Origin: a virus
Direction: 5' to 3' (one strand)
Length of the DNA: 43,449 nucleotides
IMG/VR virus record: IMGVR_UViG_3300043436_000350
Span: 1-43,449 of that record
The notes under the pieces were generated by a model. That model was not told the origin of the DNA and ran no database searches. It saw only the letters and a program-made list of their open reading frames with translations. Positions 1 through 7,359 of this stretch are shown in pieces. How positions within the stretch are numbered: the stretch's first letter is position 1; each line of letters begins with the position of its first letter. The position numbers were made by a program, and so were the translations under genes.

Positions 1-261
1 CATCACTTGAGCATCTTAACCGTACCCGTGGTGGGCTAACGACTGGTCAGCGTGAAGACCTCGAAGAGAATTGGCAAGACCTAGAGGCTATGACCCGAGC
101 TTACATCTACTTCTCTGGTGACTACGAGCTAGAGAATATCCCTGATTGGAACCATGAGGACTTCACCCCTAATGAGGCTGCACGAGGGGATGTGGGATGG
201 GAGTACTGGACCCAAGGTGACGTGAAGTGATTGTCCTCGTAGACGGAGACGTTGTAGCCTA
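1..261. repeat. Left copy of the imperfect terminal overlap (partner 43207-43449)
   Basis: Bases 1-127 are identical to 43207-43333. Bases 128 to about 224 are diverged and carry 18 extra nucleotides relative to the right copy. The last 37 bases (225-261) are again identical to the final bases of the window. The sequence after this copy continues naturally into the exonuclease gene, so the two ends mark circular closure. Exact identity over 127 nt followed by two different branches is what a k-mer assembler would give at a polymorphic site in a virus population. It is not necessarily the physical terminal repeat of the virion DNA. Confidence 0.8.
3..230 (+). CDS. Small phage protein, C-terminal part (allele A)
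   Basis: The frame is open from the window edge to TGA at 228-230, so only the C-terminal part of the protein is present. It encodes the same protein as the complete gene at 43095-43418: residues up to SGDY are identical, then the tail differs (ELENIPDWNHEDF against DLKHIPEWDHNEF) and this copy carries six extra residues before the shared ending YWTQGDVK. The stop codon overlaps the GTG start of the exonuclease gene. The protein is acidic and rich in aromatic residues, and I do not recognise a family. Because the contig closes on itself, this is the same locus as the one at the right end, represented by a second allele. Confidence 0.75.
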   Translation, partial: SLEHLNRTRGGLTTGQREDLEENWQDLEAMTRAYIYFSGDYELENIPDWNHEDFTPNEAARGDVGWEYWTQGDVK

Positions 262-907
262 CCGTGCAGCGTACTCTAAGGAGGGTGAACCCCTTAACGA
301 CGCAAAGGAGAAGGTCGATGAACTGATGGATAACATCACCTTCGATACTGCTCCACGGGATACGCCTGTAGAAGTCTACCTAACGGGTAAGGGAAACTTC
401 CGCTACGACATTAGCCCTACCTACAAGGCTAACCGTAAGGATACCCCTCGTCCTGAACACCTCTCGGACCTACGCACTTACCTTGTGGATGCTTACGATG
501 CTATCGTCAGTCAGGGTCAGGAAGCTGATGATCTTATTGCTATCAGAGCCACAGAGTTAGCCTACGCCTGCACTATCGTCTCCCCTGATAAGGACTTCAA
601 ACAAATCCCTTGTCGTCACTACAACCCTAATAAGGCTGAGTGGTCTGTCGTTGGAGAGTTTGAGGCCCTACAGTTCTTCTACGCTCAGATCATTATGGGT
701 GACAGAGCAGACAACGTAGAGGGCATCTATGGCATTGGCCCAGTGAAGTCTAAGCGTATGCTAGCTGGGGCAACGACAGAAGAAGAGTTGTACGAGAAGG
801 TGGTTGAGGCTTACGAAGGGAATGAGGAGCTTGTCGTTACAAACGCTAGGTTGCTCTGGCTACGACGTAAGGAGGACGACCTATGGTTGCCGCCCAATCA
901 AAGGTAA
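227..907 (+). CDS. FEN/T7 gp6-like 5'-3' exonuclease
   Basis: This is a 226-residue flap-endonuclease-type 5'-3' exonuclease (PIN-like domain plus helix-3-turn-helix DNA clamp). It would remove RNA primers and trim DNA ends at the fork and in recombination. The N-terminus MIVLVDGDVVAYRAAY carries the first metal-binding Asp. QEADDLIA (about residues 98-105) and SPDKDFKQI (about 119-127) are the internal acidic clusters. MGDRADNVEGIYGIGPVKS (about 157-175) is the H3TH region with the final metal-binding Asp residues. The start is GTG, overlapping the upstream stop. The end overlaps endonuclease I by 25 nt, so the two DNA-processing genes are translationally linked. Confidence 0.9.
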   Translation: MIVLVDGDVVAYRAAYSKEGEPLNDAKEKVDELMDNITFDTAPRDTPVEVYLTGKGNFRYDISPTYKANRKDTPRPEHLSDLRTYLVDAYDAIVSQGQEADDLIAIRATELAYACTIVSPDKDFKQIPCRHYNPNKAEWSVVGEFEALQFFYAQIIMGDRADNVEGIYGIGPVKSKRMLAGATTEEELYEKVVEAYEGNEELVVTNARLLWLRRKEDDLWLPPNQR

Positions 908-1284
908 GGCAAAGAGCACTCAAGGCTGGGTATCGTTCTGGCCTTGAGGAGAACGTAGCGACACAGCTTAAGAAACTAGGCGTTACGGCAGAATACGAGA
1001 CGACAAAGATCAAGTACAGGGTCGAAGAAGACAGGTCTTACACGCCTGATTTTGTGCTCCCAAACGGTATCATCATTGAGACCAAGGGTAGATTTGTTGC
1101 TGCGGACAGGAAGAAACACCTCCTCATCAAGAAACAACACCCAGAGCTTGACATTCGTTTCGTCTTCTCCAATAGTAAAACTAAGCTGAGCAAGGGTTCC
1201 AAGACTACCTATGGCGCTTGGTGCACGAAACATGGCTACATGTATGCCGACAAGGAGGTTCCTTTAGAATGGCTAAAGAGATAA
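883..1284 (+). CDS. T7-type endonuclease I (Holliday junction resolvase)
   Basis: This 133-residue protein is close in length and motif order to T7 gp3. That enzyme is a homodimer that cleaves Holliday junctions and branched DNA, and in T7 it helps degrade host DNA. The whole catalytic set is visible: GLEENV (Glu), YTPDFVLPNG (Asp) and IIETKGR (Glu and Lys), followed by DRKKHLLIKKQHPELDIRFV, which closely resembles T7. ATG 883 has AAGGAGG at about 869-875. It lies within the end of the exonuclease gene, as part of a tightly packed replication/recombination operon. Confidence 0.95.
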   Translation: MVAAQSKVRQRALKAGYRSGLEENVATQLKKLGVTAEYETTKIKYRVEEDRSYTPDFVLPNGIIIETKGRFVAADRKKHLLIKKQHPELDIRFVFSNSKTKLSKGSKTTYGAWCTKHGYMYADKEVPLEWLKR

Positions 1285-1493
1285 AGATTCACAAGGTCAT
1301 TGAGGGACCGTTTGAAGACGACGAAGAAGATGGCTACTGGTGCTTGTGTCTGGCAGAGGACAATGGTGAACTCTACGACATTGAGGTTTTCTTCGACGAG
1401 TTCAACGAGGCTTACACCTTCAAGATGCACTTCACCAAGAGTATCAACCCCATCATCATGGAAACTGACGATGAAGCGGAGCACGACGCATGA
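1269..1493 (+). CDS. Small acidic hypothetical protein
   Basis: This 74-residue, strongly acidic protein starts at ATG 1269, preceded by AAGGAGG at about 1253-1259. An earlier in-frame ATG at 1218 lacks such a site and would extend far into endonuclease I. It overlaps the end of endonuclease I by 16 nt and the start of the phosphoesterase by 4 nt (ATGA), consistent with translational coupling. The acidic tail is ETDDEAEHDA. I recognise no domain. Confidence 0.75.
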   Translation: MAKEIKIHKVIEGPFEDDEEDGYWCLCLAEDNGELYDIEVFFDEFNEAYTFKMHFTKSINPIIMETDDEAEHDA

Positions 1494-2260
1494 GCACTAC
1501 ACATCTTGTTATCGGTGATCCCCACGCTCACCCAGACTTCTCTAACGACAGGGCGGATTGGTTGGGTAAGCTGATCTTGGACCTCAAGCCTGATGTTGTC
1601 GTTAACATGGGGGACACTGCTGATCTAGCGTCCATGTCCTCCTACGACAAAGGTAAGGCATCCTTCCATGGGCGTAACTACCAGAAGGATATTGATGCTC
1701 ACCTAGACTTCCAAGATCGCATGTGGCATCCTATCCGTAAGGCTAAGAAGAAGATGCCTCGTCGTGTAGTCCTAGAGGGTAACCACGAGAACCGCATCAA
1801 GAAGGCCATCCAGTACTCCCCTGAGCTAGAGGGTGATCGCTTCGGTGTCTCCTTCAAGAACTTAGCCCTTGACGATTACTATGACACTGTAGTAGAATAT
1901 GATGCCTCTACTCCCGGTGTCGTTAACGTCGATGGGATTGACTACTGCCACTATGCAGTCTCTGGTGTATCTGGTCGTGCCTTGTCGTCTATCCACCATG
2001 GGTATGACCTAACGGTTAAACGACACACCTCTACCACTGTAGGCCACAGCCACCTCTTTGATTACCACGTGAACCGTGATAGTAGTGGACGTGTGAGGAT
2101 GGGTCTGGTAGCTGGGGTATACCAAGACTACCGTAGTCCATGGGCAGGGGACATCAACTCGTTCTGGACTGCTGGGGTAGCCATTTGCAGTAGCGTAGAC
2201 AACGGCGTGTACGACTTCCAATGGCTCAGTATCGCTACTATGAAAAGGTTGTACTCGTAA
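1490..2260 (+). CDS. Calcineurin-like metallophosphoesterase
   Basis: This is a 256-residue protein of the binuclear metallophosphoesterase superfamily. The metal-ligand motifs occur in order: GDPHAHPD (about residues 9-16, the D-x-H site), NMGDTAD (about 39-45), EGNHENR (about 98-104, the GNH[E/D] signature) and VGHSHLF near residue 184. The family hydrolyses phosphomono- or diesters including nucleotides, nucleic acid ends and phosphoproteins; the substrate here is unknown. It sits between DNA-processing genes and nucleotide-pool genes, which suggests a nucleic-acid or nucleotide substrate (inference). Confidence 0.88.
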   Translation: MSTTHLVIGDPHAHPDFSNDRADWLGKLILDLKPDVVVNMGDTADLASMSSYDKGKASFHGRNYQKDIDAHLDFQDRMWHPIRKAKKKMPRRVVLEGNHENRIKKAIQYSPELEGDRFGVSFKNLALDDYYDTVVEYDASTPGVVNVDGIDYCHYAVSGVSGRALSSIHHGYDLTVKRHTSTTVGHSHLFDYHVNRDSSGRVRMGLVAGVYQDYRSPWAGDINSFWTAGVAICSSVDNGVYDFQWLSIATMKRLYS

Positions 2261-2445
2261 TGTTTGACTTGGAGAGTAAAATCCTAGCCCTGATGGACAA
2301 CTTTGGGCTTGCCTTACTCATGGAGCAGAACGATGTATCCGAGTATGTCGTCCTTCAATTCCTGATCGACAACGGGTACATTGACTTAGACGACTACTTC
2401 AACCTTGACGCAGAACTCGAAGAATGGAAGAGGACAGAAGAATGA
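2260..2445 (+). CDS. Small hypothetical protein
   Basis: This is a 61-residue acidic protein starting MFDLESKILALMDNFG. ATG 2260 overlaps the stop of the phosphoesterase (TAATG), a typical stop-start coupling. An earlier ATG at 2221 would lie deep inside the upstream gene. It looks mainly helical and carries the aromatic/acidic stretch YIDLDDYFNLDAELEEW near the C-terminus. Its own end overlaps the mazG start by 4 nt. The family is not recognised. Confidence 0.65.
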   Translation: MFDLESKILALMDNFGLALLMEQNDVSEYVVLQFLIDNGYIDLDDYFNLDAELEEWKRTEE

Positions 2446-2801
2446 TTAGTGGAGAGGATATCGAAGCCTTCTTGGATGAAAAGCGTAGGAGTGAGCTTAC
2501 GTTCAATGTCTACCAGAAGGCTGCTCGTCGTACCGCTATCTACACAGATCGTATCACCTACCCTACGCTGGGCCTGTGTGGTGAAGCTGGTGAGGTAGCA
2601 GAGAAGATCAAGAAGTTCATGCGTGATGGCGTACTGAACGACAAAGAAGTGGCTAAGGAGCTTGGTGATGTACTCTGGTATATCGCTAACCTTGCAGAAG
2701 ACCTTGGCTACGACCTTGCTGAAATTGCTGATATCAACCTTGAGAAGCTTGCCGACCGACAGAGCCGTGGCGTAATCAAGGGAAATGGGGACAACCGATA
2801 A
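2442..2801 (+). CDS. mazG: MazG-like nucleotide pyrophosphohydrolase
   Basis: This is a 119-residue all-alpha NTP pyrophosphohydrolase of the MazG/dUTPase-like group. The magnesium-binding acidic residues are in GEAGEVAEKIKKF and KELGDVLWYIANLAEDLG, the two signature helices. Such enzymes hydrolyse nucleoside triphosphates to monophosphates. Phage MazG has been linked to altering host nucleotide or alarmone pools, but the substrate preference of this one cannot be read from sequence. ATG 2442 in an ATGA overlap with the previous stop is preferred over ATG 2424, with AGAGGA upstream. The stop overlaps the ATG of the RNR gene. Confidence 0.88.
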   Translation: MISGEDIEAFLDEKRRSELTFNVYQKAARRTAIYTDRITYPTLGLCGEAGEVAEKIKKFMRDGVLNDKEVAKELGDVLWYIANLAEDLGYDLAEIADINLEKLADRQSRGVIKGNGDNR

Positions 2802-4750
2802 TGAATAACTACCTGCCTACCGACTACCAAGCCTTCATTCACACCTCACGCTACGCACGGTGGCTTGAGGAAGAGAACCGTCGTGAGACTTGGGCTGAGA
2901 CTGTCTCTCGCTACATGACCAATGTTGTCGTTAAGAAGACCCGTGACGAGATCGTACTGGATGAAATCGAAGAGGCTATCCTTGGTCTTGAGATCATGCC
3001 TTCCATGCGGGCTATGATGACTGCTGGTCCTGCCTTGGAGCGTGACAATACCGCAGGGTATAACTGCTCTTACCTTCCTGTCGATGATCCTAAGTCCTTT
3101 GACGAGGCTATGTTCATCCTGCTCTGTGGTACGGGCGTAGGCTTCTCCGTGGAGCGTCAATACATCTCGAAGCTCCCTGAGGTTCCTGAGAAGCTCTTCG
3201 ACAGCGAAGACACTATCGTTGTTCACGACAGCAAAGAGGGATGGGCTAAATCCCTTCGTAAGCTTGTGGCTATGCTCTACGCAGGGGAAATTCCTACGTG
3301 GGACACCTCGAAGGTTCGCCCTGCTGGCGCTAAGCTTAAGACCTTTGGTGGTCGAGCATCTGGACCCGCTCCGTTGGAAGACCTCTTCCGCTTTACTGTA
3401 GCCCTCTTCAAGGAAGCACAGGGGCGTAAGCTGTCGTCTATCGAATGTCATGACCTGATGTGTAAGATCGGTGAGGTTGTTGTCGTAGGGGGTGTCCGAC
3501 GCTCTGCTATGATCTCTCTGTCGAATCTATCGGACGACCGTATGCGTCACGCTAAGAGTGGTCAGTGGTGGGAGAAGAACCCTCAACGTGCACTAGCCAA
3601 TAACTCTGTGTCGTACACCGAGAAGCCCGACATGGAAACCTTCATGCGTGAGTGGCTGTCGTTGGTCGAATCCAAGTCTGGTGAACGTGGTATCTTCTCA
3701 CGTCAGGCATCCAAGAAGCAGGCTAACAAGAGTGGACGACGCAATTCAGACTTTGACTTCGGCACTAACCCATGCTCAGAGATTATCCTGCGTCCCTATC
3801 AGTTCTGTAACCTGACTGAGGTTGTCGTTAGGGCTACCGACAGCTTGGAAGACCTTGAGCGTAAGGTAAAGCTGGCTACGATCCTTGGCACTATCCAATC
3901 TACCTACACGCACTTCCCCTATCTGCGTAAGATTTGGCAGAAGAACACTGAGGAAGAGCGTCTGTTGGGCGTGTCATTGACTGGCATCATGGACAACCTT
4001 GCTCTGTCTGGCGCTATCGACAAAGATGCTTGCGTGGCTTGGGGGTTTTCTGGTGATGAAGAGTACACTCTGGCGAAAACCTTGGAGCATCTTAAGAGTG
4101 TCGCTGTTGCTACTAATGCTGAGTGGGCAAATCGCCTTGGCATTCCAGTTTCTGCTGCAATTACCTGCGTTAAGCCTTCCGGCACTGTTAGCCAGCTTGT
4201 TGATTCCGCTTCCGGTATTCATGCTCGTCATAGCAGCTACTATATTCGGACTGTACGTGGAGATAACAAAGACCCTCTGACCCAGTTTATGAAGGATCAG
4301 GGTATCCCTAACGAGCCTGACGTGATGAAGCCGGATAGCACCACTGTCTTTAGCTTCCCGCAAAAGTCTCCCGAAGGGGCTATCACTCGTAACGACATGA
4401 GTGCCTTGGAGCAGCTTGAGTTGTGGTTGGTCTATCAGCGGCACTGGTGTGAGCATAAGCCTTCCGTTACGGTTACCGTTCGTGACAAGGAGTGGATGGA
4501 GGTTGGTGCTTGGGTGTACAAACACTTCGATGAAGTCTCTGGTGTATCATTTTTGCCACACTCAGACCACACTTACCAGCAGGCTCCCTACCAAGACTGT
4601 AGTGAACGTGAGTACCTTGACGCTCTTGCCTTGATGCCTGAACGTATTGACTGGACGAAGCTCAGTGACTATGAGAAGGAAGACATGACCAAGAGTGCCC
4701 AGACGTTTGCTTGTAGCTCTGGCGTGTGTGAGATCGTAGACCTTACCTAA
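2801..4750 (+). CDS. nrdJ: Class II (adenosylcobalamin-dependent) ribonucleotide reductase
   Basis: This is a 649-residue single-chain RNR. It reduces ribonucleotides to deoxyribonucleotides using adenosylcobalamin, so the host must supply B12. Landmarks are the N-terminal YNCSYLPV cysteine region, CGTGVGFSVE, TNPCSEIILRP (the NPC-E active-site signature, about residues 322-332), KPSGTVSQLVDSASGIH (phosphate-binding loop), and a C-terminal pair CSSGVC that would re-reduce the active site. There is no separate small subunit, as expected for class II. A B12-dependent RNR is the hallmark that gave cobaviruses their name. The segment around 3880-4730 is poorer in the CTACG word than the rest of the gene. 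Confidence 0.92.
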   Translation: MNNYLPTDYQAFIHTSRYARWLEEENRRETWAETVSRYMTNVVVKKTRDEIVLDEIEEAILGLEIMPSMRAMMTAGPALERDNTAGYNCSYLPVDDPKSFDEAMFILLCGTGVGFSVERQYISKLPEVPEKLFDSEDTIVVHDSKEGWAKSLRKLVAMLYAGEIPTWDTSKVRPAGAKLKTFGGRASGPAPLEDLFRFTVALFKEAQGRKLSSIECHDLMCKIGEVVVVGGVRRSAMISLSNLSDDRMRHAKSGQWWEKNPQRALANNSVSYTEKPDMETFMREWLSLVESKSGERGIFSRQASKKQANKSGRRNSDFDFGTNPCSEIILRPYQFCNLTEVVVRATDSLEDLERKVKLATILGTIQSTYTHFPYLRKIWQKNTEEERLLGVSLTGIMDNLALSGAIDKDACVAWGFSGDEEYTLAKTLEHLKSVAVATNAEWANRLGIPVSAAITCVKPSGTVSQLVDSASGIHARHSSYYIRTVRGDNKDPLTQFMKDQGIPNEPDVMKPDSTTVFSFPQKSPEGAITRNDMSALEQLELWLVYQRHWCEHKPSVTVTVRDKEWMEVGAWVYKHFDEVSGVSFLPHSDHTYQQAPYQDCSEREYLDALALMPERIDWTKLSDYEKEDMTKSAQTFACSSGVCEIVDLT

Positions 4751-4800
4751 GCTAGTGTTAACACATCCTGAGCATGATGTTAAGAAAACTGCTCTTTATT

Positions 4801-4851
4801 AACACAAGCACAAAGTGCGACGCCCTACGGGCTAAAAGGGAGAACGACACA
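4801..4851 (+). promoter_or_regulatory. Tandem-hairpin translation leader, copy 1
   Basis: Two adjacent small hairpins precede the ribosome site of the 4852 microgene: GCAC-AAA-GTGC at 4808-4818, then three bases GAC, then GCCC-TAC-GGGC at 4822-4832. AAAAGGGAG follows, and AACGACA lies between it and the ATG. A near copy with the same spacing and a compensated stem lies at 36527-36570. It could gate translation of the microprotein/phoH pair. No sigma-70 promoter is evident in 4751-4800; a perfect palindrome GTGTTAACAC lies at 4755-4764. Confidence 0.5.
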
Positions 4852-4935
4852 ATGCCCTCTATCTACCCCTTCATTGACTACGTTATGCTGGCGATGCTAG
4901 TCTTTGTCGTTTACAAAATCATCAAGTTGGATTAA
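4852..4935 (+). CDS. 27-residue putative membrane microprotein
   Basis: ATG 4852 has a good ribosome site (AAAAGGGAG) and opens a 27-codon frame to TAA 4933-4935. The product has a hydrophobic core, YVMLAMLVFVVYKIIKL, flanked by a proline/aromatic N-terminus and a short lysine-containing tail, as expected for a single-pass membrane peptide. It ends 4 nt before the phoH start. No homologue is known to me. Support comes from the strong ribosome site, the conserved leader and its tight linkage to phoH. Confidence 0.6.
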   Translation: MPSIYPFIDYVMLAMLVFVVYKIIKLD

Positions 4936-4939
4936 GCCT

Positions 4940-5641
4940 ATGTTAGAGAAGCCACGGGGTAAGCGGACGACCAAGTATAAGGGTGCACCAGAGGAGGCTA
5001 CCGCAAGGACAGCTTCGCTTGTACCTCTTAACGACAATCAGAAGCTCTACATTGATGCCCTTAAGACGAATCGACAGGTAATCGTTCTCGGTCCTAGCGG
5101 TACAGGTAAGACCTACATCGCAGCCACCTACGCAGCAAACCTCTACGTGATGCGTAAGATCGACAAGATCATTATCACTAGACCTGCTGTATCTGTCGGT
5201 AAGTCCTTGGGTGCCCTACCGGGTGACATTGGGGAGAAGTTTGGTCCGTGGCTCTCACCTGTTCTGTCGGTCCTAGAGGAACAGTTGGGTAAGGGTGTCG
5301 TTGAAACTGGGGTAAAGAACGGTAACATCCAGATGGCCCCCTTGGAGTACATGAGAGGATCATCCTTCAAAGATGCGTTTGTCCTAGCAGATGAATGTCA
5401 GAACCTAGATATCGCTCAGTTCAAGATGTTGGTGACCCGCATAGGGGATAACTGCACCTTGGTTATGAACGGAGATATCCGACAGAGTGACATCAAGGAA
5501 CAGTCAGGGTTGTCTAAGGCGATACACTTGGCTAAGAAGTACAGCATTGAAGCCTGTGTCGTTGAATTTGGTATTGACGACGTGGTACGTTCAGACCTAT
5601 GTAAGCAGTGGTTGGAAGCTTTCTACGCAGAGGGAATGTAA
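4940..5641 (+). CDS. phoH: PhoH-like P-loop ATPase
   Basis: This is a 233-residue PhoH-family ATPase. Walker A is GPSGTGKT (about residues 53-60). The family signature RPAVSVGKSLGALPGDIGEK follows, then the Walker B region FVLADECQN and the NGDIRQSD motif. PhoH genes are very common in marine phages. Their biochemical role is unsettled (phosphate-regulon member in E. coli, suggested RNA-related activity), so no specific substrate is assigned. ATG 4940 gives the best family-like N-terminus; the in-frame ATG at 4904 lies inside the microgene. The stop overlaps the next ATG (TAATG). Confidence 0.93.
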   Translation: MLEKPRGKRTTKYKGAPEEATARTASLVPLNDNQKLYIDALKTNRQVIVLGPSGTGKTYIAATYAANLYVMRKIDKIIITRPAVSVGKSLGALPGDIGEKFGPWLSPVLSVLEEQLGKGVVETGVKNGNIQMAPLEYMRGSSFKDAFVLADECQNLDIAQFKMLVTRIGDNCTLVMNGDIRQSDIKEQSGLSKAIHLAKKYSIEACVVEFGIDDVVRSDLCKQWLEAFYAEGM

Positions 5642-5910
5642 TGGCTAAATGGGAGATAGACTATACGATGAACGACAAAGGAATCGTTAGCGAAGACATG
5701 GTAAATAGCCCTGACCACTACCAAGGGGACAAGATTGAGTGTATTGAATACCTCAAGGACAACATGCCCTACGAAGCATACCTTGGTTATCTTGAGGGAA
5801 ATGCTAAGAAATATTTACATCGCTGGCGTCGAAAAGGTAAACCTGTCGAAGATTTGAGGAAATCAATTTGGTATCTTAATCGTCTCGTAGTGGAACTGGA
5901 CGGTAAATAA
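5641..5910 (+). CDS. DUF3310-type small protein
   Basis: This is an 89-residue protein with the typical DUF3310 pattern: NSPDHYQGDKIECIEYLKD followed by GYLEGNAKKYLHRWRRKGK and a helix LRKSIWYLNRL. The family is widespread in phages near replication genes and is sometimes labelled nucleotide kinase without proof, so I assign no activity. ATG 5641 is coupled to the phoH stop, with GAGGG upstream. It is the last gene of the rightward operon, directly before the terminator at 5915. Confidence 0.85.
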   Translation: MAKWEIDYTMNDKGIVSEDMVNSPDHYQGDKIECIEYLKDNMPYEAYLGYLEGNAKKYLHRWRRKGKPVEDLRKSIWYLNRLVVELDGK

Positions 5911-5914
5911 ACAA

Positions 5915-5941
5915 AAGGGGAGCCTCGAAAGCTCCCCTTAA
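5915..5941. terminator. Bidirectional intrinsic terminator between convergent operons
   Basis: A perfect 9-bp stem AAGGGGAGC / GCTCCCCTT with a 7-nt loop CTCGAAA lies between the last rightward gene (ends 5910) and the last leftward gene (ends 5965). On the leftward strand the stem is followed by TTTTGT; on the rightward strand it ends in TTAAGTCATTCTT. It should stop transcription from both arms. Confidence 0.85.
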
Positions 5942-5964
5942 GTCATTCTTGAGTGTGTATCAGG

Positions 5965-6087
5965 TTACTTGCCGTAAGACTTAGCCTTCTTAGCGGCAGG
6001 TTTAACCTTCACCATAGCCATGGGAGCTTTGGCACCGACACCAGCTTTACCAGCGGCTTTAGCTTTAGCTTTAATCTTCATCATCAT
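5965..6087 (-). CDS. Tiny lysine/alanine-rich basic protein
   Basis: This is a 40-codon leftward frame beginning with three consecutive methionines (MMMKIKAKAKAAGKAG) and ending KKAKSYGK. It is made almost entirely of Lys, Ala, Gly, Val and Met. AAAGG lies upstream of the Met cluster, and the gene starts 3 nt after the stop of the next upstream gene. It belongs to a run of five small basic genes at the end of the late operon. It is probably a virion-associated or DNA-binding peptide (inference from composition only). Confidence 0.6.
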   Translation of the reverse strand: MMMKIKAKAKAAGKAGVGAKAPMAMVKVKPAAKKAKSYGK

Positions 6088-6090
6088 AGT

Positions 6091-6228
6091 TTACTTACCT
6101 TTCTTCTTTGGTTTACGAGCAGAGCTAAGAGCAATCGCTACGGCCTGCTTCTGGGGTTTACCTGCCTTCATCTCAGTCTTGATGTTAGCAGAGATAGTCT
6201 TTGGGCTAGAACCTTTCTTGAGAGGCAT
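6091..6228 (-). CDS. Small basic conserved phage protein (MPLKKG type)
   Basis: This is a 45-residue protein, [20 protein letters not shown] onward, ending [11 protein letters not shown]. The MPLKKG...ISANI...[15 protein letters not shown] pattern is one I recognise from many phage and prophage genomes as a short conserved protein of unknown function. The start at 6228 is preferred because AAGGAAAAAGG lies directly upstream and the family begins at this Met; the frame stays open to 6276. It is strongly basic and part of the basic-protein cluster. Confidence 0.7.
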   Translation of the reverse strand: MPLKKGSSPKTISANIKTEMKAGKPQKQAVAIALSSARKPKKKGK

Positions 6229-6275
6229 AACCTTTTTCCTTGTGAGTTGACGGGTATTCTGTGTCGTCATAGGCA

Positions 6276-6539
6276 TTACTTACGGCCCGCACTAGAGTTA
6301 CGCTTAAAGGATCGGTTCTTAGAGGGAGACTGAACCTTGAGGTTAGACATCTTATTGTCGTTGGTACGATTGTTAGAGTGCGCTACGTCTTTACCGTCAC
6401 CCTTGGATACCTTACCAGCCTTCTCCATCTTCCTACGTGCAGCGTTATTCTGAGCACGTTTCTTCTTGGCCTCAGGAGACGAATGGTAGTTGTCGTATTC
6501 AGAACGAAAGTCTCTGACGTAATTCTTTGAGCTAGGCAT
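6276..6539 (-). CDS. Small basic protein with degenerate HNH-like motif
   Basis: This is an 87-residue basic protein. The C-terminal half [20 protein letters not shown]...KNRSF follows the HNH-nuclease pattern (xxH.N....DN...NL.....N), although the usual first His/Asp pair is reduced to AH. The N-terminal part is a basic helix, [18 protein letters not shown]. It could be a packaging-associated or inactive nuclease-fold protein; catalytic activity is not supported. ATG 6539 overlaps the upstream stop region and has GGAAG upstream; an in-frame ATG at 6557 is the alternative. Confidence 0.65.
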   Translation of the reverse strand: MPSSKNYVRDFRSEYDNYHSSPEAKKKRAQNNAARRKMEKAGKVSKGDGKDVAHSNNRTNDNKMSNLKVQSPSKNRSFKRNSSAGRK

Positions 6540-6540
6540 C

Positions 6541-6801
6541 TCAACACTTCCACGCACGAAGGGCTTTATTAATCCGACTGTCTGGGTCGTTACGAGTCTT
6601 CTCGCTAGTAAGTTTCTTCTTCATGCCACCCATACGGGCGCAGAAGCTTTTACGACGAGAAGCATCTTTCTCATTCTTAGGGTTTGGTGCAGGAGGTTTC
6701 AAGTTCATACCCTCTTTCTTGGCCGACGCCCTACCTTTAGCGTTCAGCCCACCCTTGGGGTCTTTACCTTCTTTCCTCTGCCAAGCAGGAGATTTAGCCA
6801 T
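6541..6801 (-). CDS. Small basic conserved phage protein (SPAWQRKEGK type)
   Basis: This is an 86-residue protein beginning MAKSPAWQRKEGKDPKGGLN, a start I recognise from conserved phage proteins of unknown function (possibly DUF6321). It is very rich in Lys, Arg and Gly, with SRRKSFCARMGGMKKK in the centre and a C-terminal Cys. It lies just before the HNH-like protein. Structural or DNA-associated function is inferred from composition and from its position among virion genes. Confidence 0.75.
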   Translation of the reverse strand: MAKSPAWQRKEGKDPKGGLNAKGRASAKKEGMNLKPPAPNPKNEKDASRRKSFCARMGGMKKKLTSEKTRNDPDSRINKALRAWKC

Positions 6802-6806
6802 AGTGA

Positions 6807-6953
6807 TTACTTCTTCCTTGCAGTCTTAGCAGATTGTTTGAACGCCTTAGCCGTAGGGGCACCTTTAGTCCCCGGCCTACGCATCTTCTCTCCTGAACCC
6901 TCAGCGATACGCTTACGTTTAGCGTTAATGTTAGCGTAGAGACCCTTAGCCAT
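6807..6953 (-). CDS. Small basic conserved phage protein (MAKGLYANI type)
   Basis: This is a 48-residue protein starting MAKGLYANINAKRKRIAEGS and ending KQSAKTARKK. The M-x-KGLYANI(N/H)AKRKRI opening recurs in many phage genomes as a short protein of unknown function. ATG 6953 has a strong GGAGG six bases upstream, which decides the start over ATG 6992. It overlaps the end of the preceding gene by 8 nt. Confidence 0.75.
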   Translation of the reverse strand: MAKGLYANINAKRKRIAEGSGEKMRRPGTKGAPTAKAFKQSAKTARKK

Positions 6954-7359
6954 TTGTATCCTCCAAGTCCAGAACTTCTGTGTCGTTAACAACGCGAGTG
7001 GTTAAACCCATAGCTGCTAACGCTGACAAGGCTTCTATCCCACTGATAGCCGTGAGGTTACTAGGGGATGCAAGTAGAGGCTCTGTGCTGACCACCAAGG
7101 CTGCCTGCGCTCTCCCTGCGGCCACCATGTCGATAACCTCGTCTACGTCCCATGAGGGGCGCTCTAGAGGCTCCTGAGCCTTCCCAAGCCACTCCTCTGA
7201 CGCTTCCCACGAGGCACACCCGTAGAGGCCCCCGTTGGCATCCTGCCAGTTAAGGTTGGAGAAGGTCAGGCCATCTGCCAAGGAGTAACCCAAGCACATG
7301 GCAAACTGATTGCTATCGAAGACGAGGGCCTCGGGTGCTGCTGCTGTGATACGTGGCAT
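6946..7359 (-). CDS. Hypothetical protein after the tail fibre gene
   Basis: This is a 137-residue acidic protein, MPRITAAAPEALVFDSN at the start, rich in Ala, Leu and Trp. Its ATG overlaps the stop of the large tail fibre gene by one base, so it is probably co-translated with it. Position and acidic helical character would suit a fibre-associated or chaperone role, but I recognise no domain and that is inference. Confidence 0.7.
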   Translation of the reverse strand: MPRITAAAPEALVFDSNQFAMCLGYSLADGLTFSNLNWQDANGGLYGCASWEASEEWLGKAQEPLERPSWDVDEVIDMVAAGRAQAALVVSTEPLLASPSNLTAISGIEALSALAAMGLTTRVVNDTEVLDLEDTNG

